Assembly: GCA_963763325.1 (NCBI GenBank)
Contig: CAVXOL010000023.1
Span: forward strand, 558,001-622,000
Reading direction: 5' to 3'
Source of the DNA: JBBECJ01 sp963763325
GTDB taxonomy: Bacteria > Chloroflexota > Chloroflexia > Thermomicrobiales > CFX8
DNA length: 64,000 nucleotides
Positions within the stretch are counted from its first letter, which is position 1. The number at the start of each line of letters is the position of its first letter. Of this stretch, positions 44,171 to 53,265 are shown piece after piece. The notes below the pieces were generated by a model. The model was not told where the DNA came from, searched no databases, and worked only from the letters and a program-made list of their open reading frames with translations. The position numbers were made by a program, and so were the translations under genes.

Positions 44171-44746
44171 ACGCAGTGCTGTCCGGGTCGTGCTAATCAA
44201 CCGGTCAAGCGGTGTCGCGTCATTGCCTGGAGTGAAATCCGGCCCCCAGATCGCTTCGGCGCACTGCTCGCGCGAGCAGACAGCGCCGCGGTGCTGGTAG
44301 AGGTGCAGCAGCAACCGAAACTGATGTGGAGTCAGTTCGACCGGCTGATGATTCACGAAGAAGCGCATCTGGCGAGCATCGTATCGCAATCGGCTGGCGG
44401 CCAGGTGGGTCGCGTCGGAGTCGATGAACGTCAGTAGCGACAGCGCGGTCCCGAGGCCGCTGACATCTCGGTTGGACAGCACCTGTGGCTCATGAAGTGG
44501 CTGACCATTGACGAACGTGCCGTTGACGCTGCCGAGGTCGCGGAGTTGGAAGTGGCTGCCGACCCGTTCGATTCGCGCGTGCAGTCGAGAGATGAGCGGA
44601 CGCGGAACGACGATATCGCAGCTCGCGGCACGTCCAAAGGTGCATCCGTCACCCGAGAGGGGGAACGAAGCGGGCCGCACATCAGGCTGGAGCGCGATCA
44701 GATCTGGCGTCGTCGGCAAGTCAACGGATGGCATCCAGACCATCAT
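44156..44746 (-). CDS. FHA-domain winged-helix protein, probably 3' truncated by a MITE
   Basis: A 196-residue protein. FHA domain at about residues 25-110 (CTFGRAASCDIV, SRLHARIE, GSVNGTFVNG) for phosphothreonine binding, then a winged-helix OmpR/PhoB-type domain (about 125-193: VELTPHQFRLLLHLYQHRG). The last residues GPV and the stop come from the MITE terminal repeat, so the final beta hairpin (wing) of the DNA-binding domain, usually another 15-20 residues, appears missing. ATG 44746; AAGGG is nine bases upstream. May be non-functional or altered. Confidence 0.8.
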   Translation of the reverse strand: MMVWMPSVDLPTTPDLIALQPDVRPASFPLSGDGCTFGRAASCDIVVPRPLISRLHARIERVGSHFQLRDLGSVNGTFVNGQPLHEPQVLSNRDVSGLGTALSLLTFIDSDATHLAASRLRYDARQMRFFVNHQPVELTPHQFRLLLHLYQHRGAVCSREQCAEAIWGPDFTPGNDATPLDRLISTTRTALRLGPV

Positions 44747-45061
44747 CGTAGGTCGCCCTTTCGGTCGGAGACGCATCCGGCGCGCCATCAACCACTCGCG
44801 GTCCAGACGGTTCAGATGCCGGTCGTCTCATGGTTGGAAACGAATGCGTGGCCTCACGACGTCGCAATCCGGTCAGGCACGCGATACCTACCAGCATACC
44901 GACGGCCGGTCGCTGGACCAGACAGTTGATCCACAGGTTGTCTCACAGGTTCCGGAACGAGCCAGCAGCCGGCTGACTCACGTGCACGAGTCAGCGCAGC
45001 GGGGAACGCGTCACCAGAATGTCGTCGATCCGCGACGCGCTGAGGCGCGTTGTGAAGATCG
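44747..45061. other. Non-coding gap of about 315 bases
   Basis: No convincing gene. A small hairpin (GCTGACTC and its complement at 44972-44979 and 44988-44995) stands about 70 bases past the stop of the VKOR gene and could end its transcript, though no T run follows. The part beside 44746 must hold the FHA-gene promoter. Nothing else was recognised. Confidence 0.4.
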
Positions 45062-45541
45062 CTAGCCGGTCCGCATCTCTCTCATCAAGAGTACCGACTC
45101 CAGCACGAACATCAGCAGCGCGACAATCGATGAGATGACGCACCATTGGCAAACGGCTTCGAGTTCCCAGATCTCGATGTAGGTCAGATAGGCGTAGTAG
45201 AGCAGGCTCGTCAGCAACAGTGTCCACGCAGCGATCGTTGCCAGGTCTGACGGGATTGGGCTGCGATCCGTCATTCGCGCCAATGCGAGCAATGTGACGG
45301 TCAGAAACATCAGCAAGCCAAAGATCGCGATCGGCACGCCCAGCATTGTGCTGTAGTCACTCTGCTGGACAGTCTCACAGCCGCCGACGGTGCAGACCAG
45401 TGCGTCCTCGTCGTAATGCACGTAGGTCAAATAGCCGGCTACACACATCCCGAGGAAGCCCAGGACAACGACCGCGACCAGCAGCGGATTGCCGCGCCCG
45501 CCGCCTGTAGTGGCGCGATCAGCTGCCAAGTGCCGCCTCAA
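45062..45541 (-). CDS. Vitamin K epoxide reductase (VKOR) family membrane protein
   Basis: A 159-residue integral membrane protein with four helices. Redox cysteines C50 and C55 in VCTVGGCETVQQSDYSTMLG and the active pair C131/C134 in CQWC are intact. Bacterial VKORs reoxidise DsbA-type thioredoxins using quinone. The likely TTG start lies within the DsbA-like gene upstream (23-base overlap), with AGGAGG close before it, and this pairing supports the function. Confidence 0.9.
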   Translation of the reverse strand: MRRHLAADRATTGGGRGNPLLVAVVVLGFLGMCVAGYLTYVHYDEDALVCTVGGCETVQQSDYSTMLGVPIAIFGLLMFLTVTLLALARMTDRSPIPSDLATIAAWTLLLTSLLYYAYLTYIEIWELEAVCQWCVISSIVALLMFVLESVLLMREMRTG

Positions 45542-46337
45542 TCGCCTCCTGGAGCGCCGGGTAGTTGGTCCCGCTCACCTGCTGGCCGTTCATCACAAAC
45601 GTCGGTGTCGACTGCACACCCGCGTCAATGGTTGCCTGATAGAGATCCTGAACATCGTCCTCGTACTCATCGCCGTCGATACAGGTCGTGAACTGCTCGA
45701 CATCGATCCCCTCGACGTTACGGGCCATCTCGATCAGGCGATCACGAGCGAAAGCGCCTTCGTTCTCGCCCGACTGGTTATAGAAGATCATGTCGTGATA
45801 CGCCCAGAACTGTCCCTGCTCCTGGGCACAGAACGCGGCTTCAGAGGCGTTGTCCGACTCCTTGGTGTCGGTGCGATCATCCAGGAACGGGAAGTCATGG
45901 AAGACGAGCTTCGCCTCGCCGGTCGCGATGTAGTCTGCGATAAGTTGATCCTCGACCGTCGTCGCGAACTGTCCGCAGGCAGGGCACTGGAAGTCGGCAT
46001 ACTCCACGATCGTCAGGGGTGCATCCGGGTTGCCGAGTGTCCGTCCGTCGGTCGGGATCGAAGCGTCGCGCGGCGGCGGAATCGTCAACGCGAGGTCGGA
46101 CGCAGCATCGTCATCATCGGGGCGGTTGAGGATAATCAGCGCGCCGACGATAGCGACGGCCAGCACGACCGCTCCGCCGATCAGCATCAGGCGCTGACGC
46201 TTACGATTGCGCTCCTCCTGGATCCGACGCTGAGCACGGCGGCTGACGGCGGCTGATGATTCCTGCGTACTTTCGCGGCCCTTGGCCGCATCCTGTCGCG
46301 CGGTCTGACGATTCTTGCTACTACGGCGTTGAGACAC
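45519..46337 (-). CDS. DsbA-like thioredoxin-fold oxidoreductase, membrane-anchored
   Basis: A 272-residue protein. A charged cytoplasmic tail of about 50 residues is followed by one transmembrane helix (about 51-70) and an extracytoplasmic DsbA/thioredoxin domain with active-site C118-P-A-C121 (ADFQCPACGQF) and the cis-Pro loop STPTF. Introduces disulfides into exported proteins; the following gene, a VKOR, would recharge it. GTG 46337 with GGGAG upstream. Confidence 0.92.
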   Translation of the reverse strand: MSQRRSSKNRQTARQDAAKGRESTQESSAAVSRRAQRRIQEERNRKRQRLMLIGGAVVLAVAIVGALIILNRPDDDDAASDLALTIPPPRDASIPTDGRTLGNPDAPLTIVEYADFQCPACGQFATTVEDQLIADYIATGEAKLVFHDFPFLDDRTDTKESDNASEAAFCAQEQGQFWAYHDMIFYNQSGENEGAFARDRLIEMARNVEGIDVEQFTTCIDGDEYEDDVQDLYQATIDAGVQSTPTFVMNGQQVSGTNYPALQEAIEAALGS

Positions 46338-46481
46338 AGTTCAAGACTCCCTGTCCAAACGGATACGGCGTGTGACATTCCCGCGCCGAGACCATCCCCG
46401 ATCATCCCAACGCGAGGCAATTGTACTGAGGCATGGTGGACGGAATGTCGACACCCGCTCACGTCGCGTTGCGGAATCGTG

Positions 46482-47072
46482 TCAGGAAGAAGGCGCGGCC
46501 GACAATTCGGTCCACTCGCTCGCCAGGCAATCCATGACGATCTCGTCCCAGAATCGTCCGCCCATCCGCCACGCCTGGCGACGGCGGCCGCTCTCACGGA
46601 AGCCGGCTCGCTGGTACGCTCGGCGGCCAGTGCGATTGTATTCCGCGACCGTCAGATACACCGAGTTGAGGCCAAGCGACGCGAAGGCGTACTCCAGCAT
46701 CATCCGTGCCGTTTCGGTACCGTAGCCTTTACCGTGGGCGTTGTCTTCTCCAATGTGGATCGCAAACTCGGCTGAGCCATGCCGGAATGACGTTTCCAAC
46801 AGCATCGTGTAACCGATCGGCAGAAGTGAAGCGCGTTCGTAGATCGTGAACATGAACGTGTCATCCGACGAGGCAGATCGATCCTCGTAGAGCGCGCTTA
46901 CGCGCTCAAGCGTCCACGGCTCGGGGGTGTCATCGAAGTTACGGGCGTGACTGAAGTCATTGAGCCAGCGTTGGTACAGCGGCACCAGAACACGATCCAA
47001 CGGGCCGAGTGCAACCTGATTACCTGTCATATTGAGGATCGGGGCATACTCGGGCTCCAGGTTGTGGGACAT
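46482..47072 (-). CDS. GNAT-family acetyltransferase (RimJ/RimL-like)
   Basis: A 196-residue GNAT. The acetyl-CoA site shows in GEDNAHGKGYGTETARMMLEY, and VYLTVAEYNRTGRRAYQRAGF is the typical C-terminal core of RimJ/SpeG-like enzymes. The acceptor is unknown. ATG at 47072, with GGAGG five bases before, is preferred over a start further upstream at 47171. Single gene, divergent from the metallopeptidase at 47201. Confidence 0.82.
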   Translation of the reverse strand: MSHNLEPEYAPILNMTGNQVALGPLDRVLVPLYQRWLNDFSHARNFDDTPEPWTLERVSALYEDRSASSDDTFMFTIYERASLLPIGYTMLLETSFRHGSAEFAIHIGEDNAHGKGYGTETARMMLEYAFASLGLNSVYLTVAEYNRTGRRAYQRAGFRESGRRRQAWRMGGRFWDEIVMDCLASEWTELSAAPSS

Positions 47073-47200
47073 CATCGCCTCCCGGATGACAATCTGTCGT
47101 GACTGGCTGGCATCGGATGACCGGGCTATGGTACACCCCACTCGTACACGGGAGATGTCACTCCGACACAACTGTCCTTGCCTGAGAGGAGTCCCGCCGC

Positions 47201-48466
47201 GTGCGCGGAATGATCGTTATAGCCCTGATAGCCGCCGTGACGATGGTAGTCGGAGGAATCGTCGCCACCCGCATCACTGACGGTGACGGGACCGGTACCG
47301 ACACGATCGGCTCAGCCGCAACGGCAACCGCAATAAGCGGCGCAACCGACGTCGGGCCAACCGCATCCGGAACGCAGGGAGGGGCGCCAGACGTCCAGGC
47401 CGGTGAAACCCCAACGGAATCGACAACTGGCGAACAACCGACCGGGAGTGTCGCTGAGACTCCGACCGAACCCACACCGGCCACCATCGGCGGTCAGGAT
47501 CTGCCACCGCTCCTCCCAGCCAACCAGCCAGTTCGCGGCGCGCCGATCAACGACATTCAGGCCGTCGAAGACTATTACTCGGAGTGGTACCAGGTCGACA
47601 CCTTCGTGATCGCGTGGCGGCCGGGCGCGTTCTCGCCAGAACGTGCCGACGAGGTTGCCGCACAGGCGCGCAAAGGGCTTGATGACGCCAACCAGCGACT
47701 CGGCACAAACGACAACGAGCGGATCGAGATCCTGCTGGCAGACCAGATGTACCTCAAAGACGACTGCATCGGCTGCCAGGGGTACGCCTTCTCCGACCGC
47801 CGTCAGGTGTTCATCCTCCAGGACGGCAGCATGGCGGACGAGGAGTTTCAGGCACTCCTGACTCATGAAATCGGCCACATCGTCGCTGGCAACCAGATCG
47901 CGCTACCGCACGTCGCCACGCTCTTCCTCGCCGAGGGGCTTTCGACGTGGCTGATGACGCCGGACCTCGTCGCGCACGGCTTCATCGAACCACGCCAGAT
48001 CGCAGCCTGGGCCTGGAAGGTAGGCAAGATCCCACCGATCCTCGAACTGCGCAAGGCGAAGTTCGAGGGCCGGACTGGCGCGCGCCACGAGTACGACCCC
48101 GCGGCGTCCTTCACCGAATACGTGATCACGACATACGGCGTGCCAGCCTACAAGAGCATTTACGCAGGAGAGCTCCCCGACGATGTCATCGGCAAGAGCT
48201 ACCAGCAACTCGAACAGGAATGGCACGCCTGGCTTGCCGAGTGGGCCGACAACACCCTCTCCAACGGCGTCAATGCTGAAACGTGGTGGGGTGCGTCCGA
48301 CATCGTCAAGCAAGGATTCGATCGGCTCTATGCCGACGAGACGACCGTCACCCAGCAGCAATACGCCCAGCTCGCGACCGCAAGAGTCGCCCTCAACCGG
48401 GGAGATACTGACGTCGCGCTGGCTTTGATGCAGGAGAGCGGGCTGGTCCTCGGAACGGCGAACTGA
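47201..48466 (+). CDS. Membrane-anchored gluzincin-like metallopeptidase
   Basis: A 421-residue protein. One N-terminal membrane helix (about 1-25), then a Thr/Gly/Pro-rich linker (about 30-105), and a folded domain with HEIGH at 222-226 and a second glutamate E245 in FLAEGLSTW, the peptidase MA (M1/M61-like) arrangement with 18 residues between. So it should be an active zinc peptidase outside the cell. GTG 47201 with AGGAG upstream. No peptide substrate is suggested by the surroundings. Confidence 0.82.
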   Translation: MRGMIVIALIAAVTMVVGGIVATRITDGDGTGTDTIGSAATATAISGATDVGPTASGTQGGAPDVQAGETPTESTTGEQPTGSVAETPTEPTPATIGGQDLPPLLPANQPVRGAPINDIQAVEDYYSEWYQVDTFVIAWRPGAFSPERADEVAAQARKGLDDANQRLGTNDNERIEILLADQMYLKDDCIGCQGYAFSDRRQVFILQDGSMADEEFQALLTHEIGHIVAGNQIALPHVATLFLAEGLSTWLMTPDLVAHGFIEPRQIAAWAWKVGKIPPILELRKAKFEGRTGARHEYDPAASFTEYVITTYGVPAYKSIYAGELPDDVIGKSYQQLEQEWHAWLAEWADNTLSNGVNAETWWGASDIVKQGFDRLYADETTVTQQQYAQLATARVALNRGDTDVALALMQESGLVLGTAN

Positions 48467-48607
48467 GGCGCCAGAAGCAGCCTCCTCCGATCACATCGAA
48501 TTACGTCGTTCTTCCGATTGCCACACTCCAGGACATCGCTATGCTGAACGCCAGCCGAAAGCGCCGATGCGTTCGGTTGGCAGCGCAATGAACGCGAGGC
48601 AGCATCC

Positions 48608-49375
48608 GTGACACCTTCAGTCGATGTCAACACCTACCTGGAGCGCATTGGATACGCAGGATCAACGGCCACGACGGCGGATACGCTTCGAGAGCTACAC
48701 CGGGCGCATCTGCTAGCGGTCCCATTCGAGAACCTGGACATTCACATCGGCCGCGAGATCGTGCTCGACGAGGCGCGGTTGGTCGAGAAGATCGTCAGCG
48801 AGCATCGTGGCGGCTTCTGCTACGAGTTGAACGGAGCCTTCGCAGCGTTGCTCCGCTCGCTTGGCTTTCGGGTGTCGCTGCTCTCGGCCGGTGTGGTGAT
48901 GCCAGATGGAAAGAGCGGGCCGGACTTCGACCACATGCTGCTGCTGGTGCATCTCGATGAGCCGTGGCTGGCTGACGTCGGATTCGGAGACTGCTTTACC
49001 GAGCCAATTCGCCTCACGCACGAGGTACAGTCCGACGGCAACCGCTCGTTCCGGATTCTGATCGACGGAGAGCATCGCATTCTTCAGCGGCGCGACGATG
49101 CCGGAAACTGGTCCAGTCAGTATCGGTTCACGCTGACGCCACACGAACTGACCGACTTTGCTGGCATGTGTCGCCATCACCAGTCATCACCGGAGTCGCA
49201 CTTCATGCGTAGCCGTGTCTGTACCCGCCTGACCCTAACCGGACGCATCTCGCTGACGAGCGACCGCCTGATCGTTACCAGAGCCGGCCAGCGCCGCGAA
49301 ACGGTGATCACGAATGACGCCCACTTTCGCGAAGCGTTGCAAGAGCACTTCGAGATCGTCCTGCCCACGTCGTGA
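48608..49375 (+). CDS. Arylamine N-acetyltransferase
   Basis: A 255-residue NAT with the Cys-His-Asp triad: C71 in RGGFCYE, H109 in DHMLL and D123 in DVGFG, the same spacing as Salmonella NAT (69/107/122). PFENLDIHIG near the N-terminus is conserved. Acetylates aryl amines and hydrazines from acetyl-CoA. GTG 48608 with GAGG upstream. The TrpB2 gene starts 72 bases downstream on the same strand. Confidence 0.93.
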   Translation: MTPSVDVNTYLERIGYAGSTATTADTLRELHRAHLLAVPFENLDIHIGREIVLDEARLVEKIVSEHRGGFCYELNGAFAALLRSLGFRVSLLSAGVVMPDGKSGPDFDHMLLLVHLDEPWLADVGFGDCFTEPIRLTHEVQSDGNRSFRILIDGEHRILQRRDDAGNWSSQYRFTLTPHELTDFAGMCRHHQSSPESHFMRSRVCTRLTLTGRISLTSDRLIVTRAGQRRETVITNDAHFREALQEHFEIVLPTS

Positions 49376-49447
49376 CCCGGCACAAAGAACTTCCGCTACA
49401 ATGGTTCGTCCGACCGGCCCAATCAGACAGCGAAGGGAGCAGCACCG

Positions 49448-50809
49448 ATGGCGAACGAGACGCAGACCAAGTTCCTGCTCGACGAAAGCCGGATGCCGTC
49501 TGCCTGGTACAACCTGGTGGCCGACCTGCCGGTGCCGCCGCCGCCGGTGCTTCACCCCGGAACCGGTCAGCCGATCGGGCCGGCAGACCTCGCGCCGCTC
49601 TTCCCGATGGAGATCATCAAGCAGGAGGTGACCGGCGAGCGGTTCGTCGAGATCCCTGAAGCAGTCCAGGCTGTCTACCGACTCTGGCGACCAACACCAC
49701 TCTACCGCGCACACCGGCTCGAAGCGCACCTCCAGACCCCTGCGAAAATCTATTACAAGTACGAGGGGACCAGCCCAGCCGGCAGCCACAAGCCCAACAC
49801 TGCCATCCCGCAGGCGTACTACAACCAGCAGGAGGGTGTCACGCGGCTGACGACCGAAACCGGCGCCGGCCAGTGGGGCAGCGCGCTGGCGATGGCGTGT
49901 GCCTTCTTCGGGATCGAGCTGAAGGTCTACATGGTCCGCATCTCGTACGAGCAGAAGCCGTACCGGCGGGCGCTGATGGAGGCGTGGGGCGCTCGTTGCA
50001 TCGCCAGCCCGTCAGTCGAGACGCAGGCTGGCCTGGCCGTCCTGGAGCATGACCCGGAGTCGAATGGCAGCCTCGGGATTGCGATTTCGGAGGCGGTTGA
50101 AGACGCGGCCACCCGCGACGACACCAAGTACTCGCTCGGCTCGGTCCTCAACCACGTCCTGATGCACCAGACGATCATCGGCCAGGAAGCGCAGATGCAG
50201 ATGGAGGATGCCGGAGCCTATCCGGATGTCATCTACGGCTGTGCTGGTGGCGGCAGCAACTTCGCCGGGCTGACTTTCCCGTTCGTCAGGGACAAGATCC
50301 AGGGCAAAGACGTCCGGATCGTCGCCGTCGAGCCGTCAGCCTGCCCGACACTGACCCGCGGCATCTATGCATACGACTTCGGCGACACCGGCATGATGAC
50401 ACCGCTGGTAAAGATGCATACACTCGGTCACTCGTTCATCCCGGCCGGCATCCACGCCGGTGGCCTGCGCTACCACGGCATGGCGCCGTTGGTCAGCCTG
50501 CTCAAGGAGCAGGGGCTGATCGATGCGATCGCCTATCCGCAGACACCGGTCTTCGAGGCCGCGATCACGTTCAGCAGGACCGAAGGAATCGTCCCGGCGC
50601 CGGAGTCGGCCCACGCGATCATGGCGACGATTCAGGAAGCGCTGCGCTGCAAGGAGTCGGGCGAGGCCAAGACGATCCTCTTCGGCCTCTCCGGCCACGG
50701 CAACTTCGACCTGGCCGCCTACCAGCAATACCTGGCTGGCAACCTGGTCGACTACGATCTGCCCGAAACGGAGATCGAACGGGCGTTGGCGGAGTTGCCG
50801 GCGGTCTAA
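49448..50809 (+). CDS. trpB2: Tryptophan synthase beta chain 2 (TrpB2)
   Basis: A 453-residue TrpB2, the second class of beta subunit found in many archaea and thermophiles. PLP lysine K115 is in SPAGSHKPNTA, the family form (not HKIN of TrpB1), and TETGAGQWGSALAMACAFFG follows. CAGGGSNF is the phosphate loop. Makes tryptophan from indole and serine (or acts on phosphoserine); no trpA is nearby. AAGGGAG precedes the ATG. Confidence 0.93.
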   Translation: MANETQTKFLLDESRMPSAWYNLVADLPVPPPPVLHPGTGQPIGPADLAPLFPMEIIKQEVTGERFVEIPEAVQAVYRLWRPTPLYRAHRLEAHLQTPAKIYYKYEGTSPAGSHKPNTAIPQAYYNQQEGVTRLTTETGAGQWGSALAMACAFFGIELKVYMVRISYEQKPYRRALMEAWGARCIASPSVETQAGLAVLEHDPESNGSLGIAISEAVEDAATRDDTKYSLGSVLNHVLMHQTIIGQEAQMQMEDAGAYPDVIYGCAGGGSNFAGLTFPFVRDKIQGKDVRIVAVEPSACPTLTRGIYAYDFGDTGMMTPLVKMHTLGHSFIPAGIHAGGLRYHGMAPLVSLLKEQGLIDAIAYPQTPVFEAAITFSRTEGIVPAPESAHAIMATIQEALRCKESGEAKTILFGLSGHGNFDLAAYQQYLAGNLVDYDLPETEIERALAELPAV

Positions 50810-50865
50810 CTATCGACGGTAACGGCGACAGGTGGGGAGACGAGCCAGCGAACGGTGCTGCTCGC

Positions 50866-51009
50866 TCAGTGGTGGCCATCACCAGAGTCTTTGCGAATCA
50901 ACCTTCCGTCAATGAGTTCGACGGGTGCACCCTCTCGGATGATGCCAGCCGCAATCATGCGCTGGTACTCGTCGGCCGGCAGCTTGTGGTGGACCGTCTC
51001 AACGGCCAT
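50866..51009 (-). pseudogene. Uma2-family N-terminal fragment
   Basis: A 47-codon frame whose sequence (MAVETVHHKLPADEYQRMIA, GAPVELIDGRLIRKDSGD) is the start of a Uma2 protein; about 140 residues including the nuclease core are absent and the frame stops at 50866. It lies 37 bases downstream of the intact Uma2 gene at 51047 on the same strand. Probable decayed copy of a tandem duplication, though GGAGG precedes the ATG at a longer distance. Confidence 0.65.
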
Positions 51010-51046
51010 GTTGAATCCCGCCTCCGCAAACAACCAACCCGCGCGA

Positions 51047-51604
51047 CTAGAACAGCGTCTGGGTATCGATCTCGATCGTGAGCGTCGGTGACAGCGTCGA
51101 CACGATTCGACTGCCATGATCGAACGGCTCGGCCTGTCCATAGCCGCCCTCCCACGGCTCGGTGTACCGTGTCACGACTCGATCGTTCAGGTCAACGATC
51201 CAGACTTCGCGGATACCGGACCGACCGTAGAGCGGCAATTTGACTCTGCGATCGTAACTCAACGAGCTATCAGAAACCTCCACTACCAACATGACATCAG
51301 CAGGGATCGGTAGCTCATCTCCATAGTCGCGACGGCGCAAGACGACCAGGTCAGGTTGAGGCTCCGATCTGCTACTCAATTCGATTGGGTTCTGAACGCT
51401 GACGATCGCGTCTTCTGCGATAAATCGTCCCATGACGGCATTCAATCGATTGACGCAGTGCATGTGGGAACCACCGATTGGACTCATCTCCAGCAGCTCA
51501 CCTTCGATCAACTCGACCCGATCGTCTTCGTGAAGGATTCCCGCCGCCGCCATCTGGTGATAATCGTGGACAGTGAGCTTCCAGCGAGTGAGTGGGACTG
51601 CCAT
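51047..51604 (-). CDS. Uma2-family endonuclease (DUF820)
   Basis: A 185-residue Uma2 protein with intact core: QPDLVVLRRRD, LVVEVSDSSLSYD, then the Lys in RRVKLPLYGRSG. Begins at ATG 51604 just after AAGGAGG. Third full-length Uma2 gene in the window; very similar layout to the one at 41995. The fragment at 50866 follows. Confidence 0.85.
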   Translation of the reverse strand: MAVPLTRWKLTVHDYHQMAAAGILHEDDRVELIEGELLEMSPIGGSHMHCVNRLNAVMGRFIAEDAIVSVQNPIELSSRSEPQPDLVVLRRRDYGDELPIPADVMLVVEVSDSSLSYDRRVKLPLYGRSGIREVWIVDLNDRVVTRYTEPWEGGYGQAEPFDHGSRIVSTLSPTLTIEIDTQTLF

Positions 51605-51683
51605 TTCGCCTCCTTGCGCCCCGGCGTTCGACCAGCCCGATTCTGGCCGTCAAGCATAGCGAAGCACCTGCCGCTTTCGTACG

Positions 51684-52515
51684 TTACGCCGGATACTCCT
51701 GCATCACGTCACCGGTCGTCGCGCTGGTGCCGAGCAGCTCGCTCATTGCCTTGCCGTTGGCGCAGAACCAGCGGTACAGGATCGACATATCGCTGCCGAT
51801 GTTGAAGTGGCGGACGCCCATTTCCAGGTAGCGCTGCGCCTGCTCCGGCTCGCTGATCTCGGCGCGCGGCTGGACTGCCGGCCGCCAGTGCCGTCTCGAT
51901 GACGTATTTCTCGGCCTCACGCACACGCGGGTGGTTGAACTGGCCGGGGACGCCGATACTCATCGAGTAGTCGCCGGGGCCGAACTGGACCATGTCGACA
52001 CCTTTGACCGCCAGCAGGCTCTCCAGATTGTCGACCGCTTCGCGCTTCTCAATCATGATCGCGACGACAGCGTCTTCGAGCGCCTGGATGTAGGCAGGCG
52101 TTGCGACATCGATCACGTAGCCGGCGTCCCGACGCAGGCCGCAGCCGTGCAGGCCGCCGGTCTCCGGCGTCTCGGCCCGGACCGAGCGGACGCACTCCTC
52201 AACATCGGCGACTGTGCGGCAGTCGGCGAAGAGCAGGTTCTGAATGCCGGCGCCGATCGCGCGGATGGCCAGATAGGTGCGCGGCTGCTGCTCGATCTTC
52301 ATCATGCCGGTCATCTGCGGGTAGATGGCGATCGCGCGGCCGAGGTTGTCGAGGCCATGCAGATCATACGGCGCGTACTCCGCAACGAACTCAACGTAGT
52401 CGAACATGCCGGAGTGGCCGACCAATTCGGTGATACCGGGCCAGATATTGTGGAGCCGAGTCCCGAGCGATGGCTTGCCGTCGTTAAGCAATTCGCGCAG
52501 TCGATTGGGCCGCAT
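51684..52515 (-). CDS. HpcH/HpaI family aldolase, frame-interrupted
   Basis: A class II aldolase of the HpcH/HpaI family (about 276 residues when corrected), cleaving 2-keto-4-hydroxy acids to pyruvate and an aldehyde. The metal glutamate is in IMIEKREAVDNLESLL, and FGPGDYSMSIG is the conserved C-terminal part. After ALAAG the frame shifts; dropping the extra base near 51876 restores GVQPRAEISEPEQAQRYLE, and the protein ends at 51684 with GDVMQEYPA. ATG 52515 has AGAGG eight bases upstream. Confidence 0.82.
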
Positions 52516-52582
52516 GCTGCTTCACCTCTCCCTGTTCCGACGATGGACGGTTCCAGCATCGTAGCACGCAGCAGGGCGTCGA

Positions 52583-53164
52583 TCAGTCGTTAGTTTCGAT
52601 GCGCATGATCGGACGTGTCTCGGAGCGGCGGGCAACCTCGATGAATCCCGCCGACTCGAAGGCTGAGACAAGGCCGGTCCAGGCGAAGACTGACGGCACG
52701 TCGGGATTACGCGGATCGATTGGATAGGCCTCGACGATCCGAGCGCCGTGCTCAGCCGCAAACTGGACTGCCGCGTCGATCAGGACAAGCGTGACTCCTT
52801 GACGACGGGCTGACCGGGCGACGAAGAAGCAGGTGATCGACCAGACTGGCTCGTCGTCTACACGCTTCAAGATGCGCGATCGCTCAAGCACACCGTAGTC
52901 ATCACGCGGCGCAATCGCGCACCAGCCGACTGGCACGCCGTCGCGATACGCCAGCAGACCGGGCGGCTGATGCGCGTCGATGACGATCTCTCGAAACGCG
53001 TCCCGATTACCATCACCTTTCTGATAGTCGAACTGCGAACGCGTCAGTCGCCAGTACATGCACCAGCAGCCGCCGGTCGCGCCGCGCGGACCGAACAGCG
53101 ACTCGAGATCGGGCCAGCGATCGGGTGTCAGCGGGTGGACGACGAGGGATGTGGCACGAACCAT
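52583..53164 (-). CDS. GNAT-family acetyltransferase
   Basis: A 193-residue GNAT related to proteins with a CWCMYWR motif (GGCWCMYWRLTRSQF near the N-terminus). The acetyl-CoA site lies in FFVARSARRQGVTLVLIDAA. Function unknown. The ATG at 53164 is used; AGGAG lies at 13 bases, longer than ideal, so the start is not certain. Downstream of an MFS gene on the same strand with a 101-base gap. Confidence 0.78.
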   Translation of the reverse strand: MVRATSLVVHPLTPDRWPDLESLFGPRGATGGCWCMYWRLTRSQFDYQKGDGNRDAFREIVIDAHQPPGLLAYRDGVPVGWCAIAPRDDYGVLERSRILKRVDDEPVWSITCFFVARSARRQGVTLVLIDAAVQFAAEHGARIVEAYPIDPRNPDVPSVFAWTGLVSAFESAGFIEVARRSETRPIMRIETND

Positions 53165-53265
53165 GTTTGAGACTCGTTCTCCTTTGGCTCCGACCATGTC
53201 ATGAACGATTTCGGTGCTGGCCCGCGCCAGTTTCTCATGTCTCGGGATCCCTGCCCCACGCCTTG

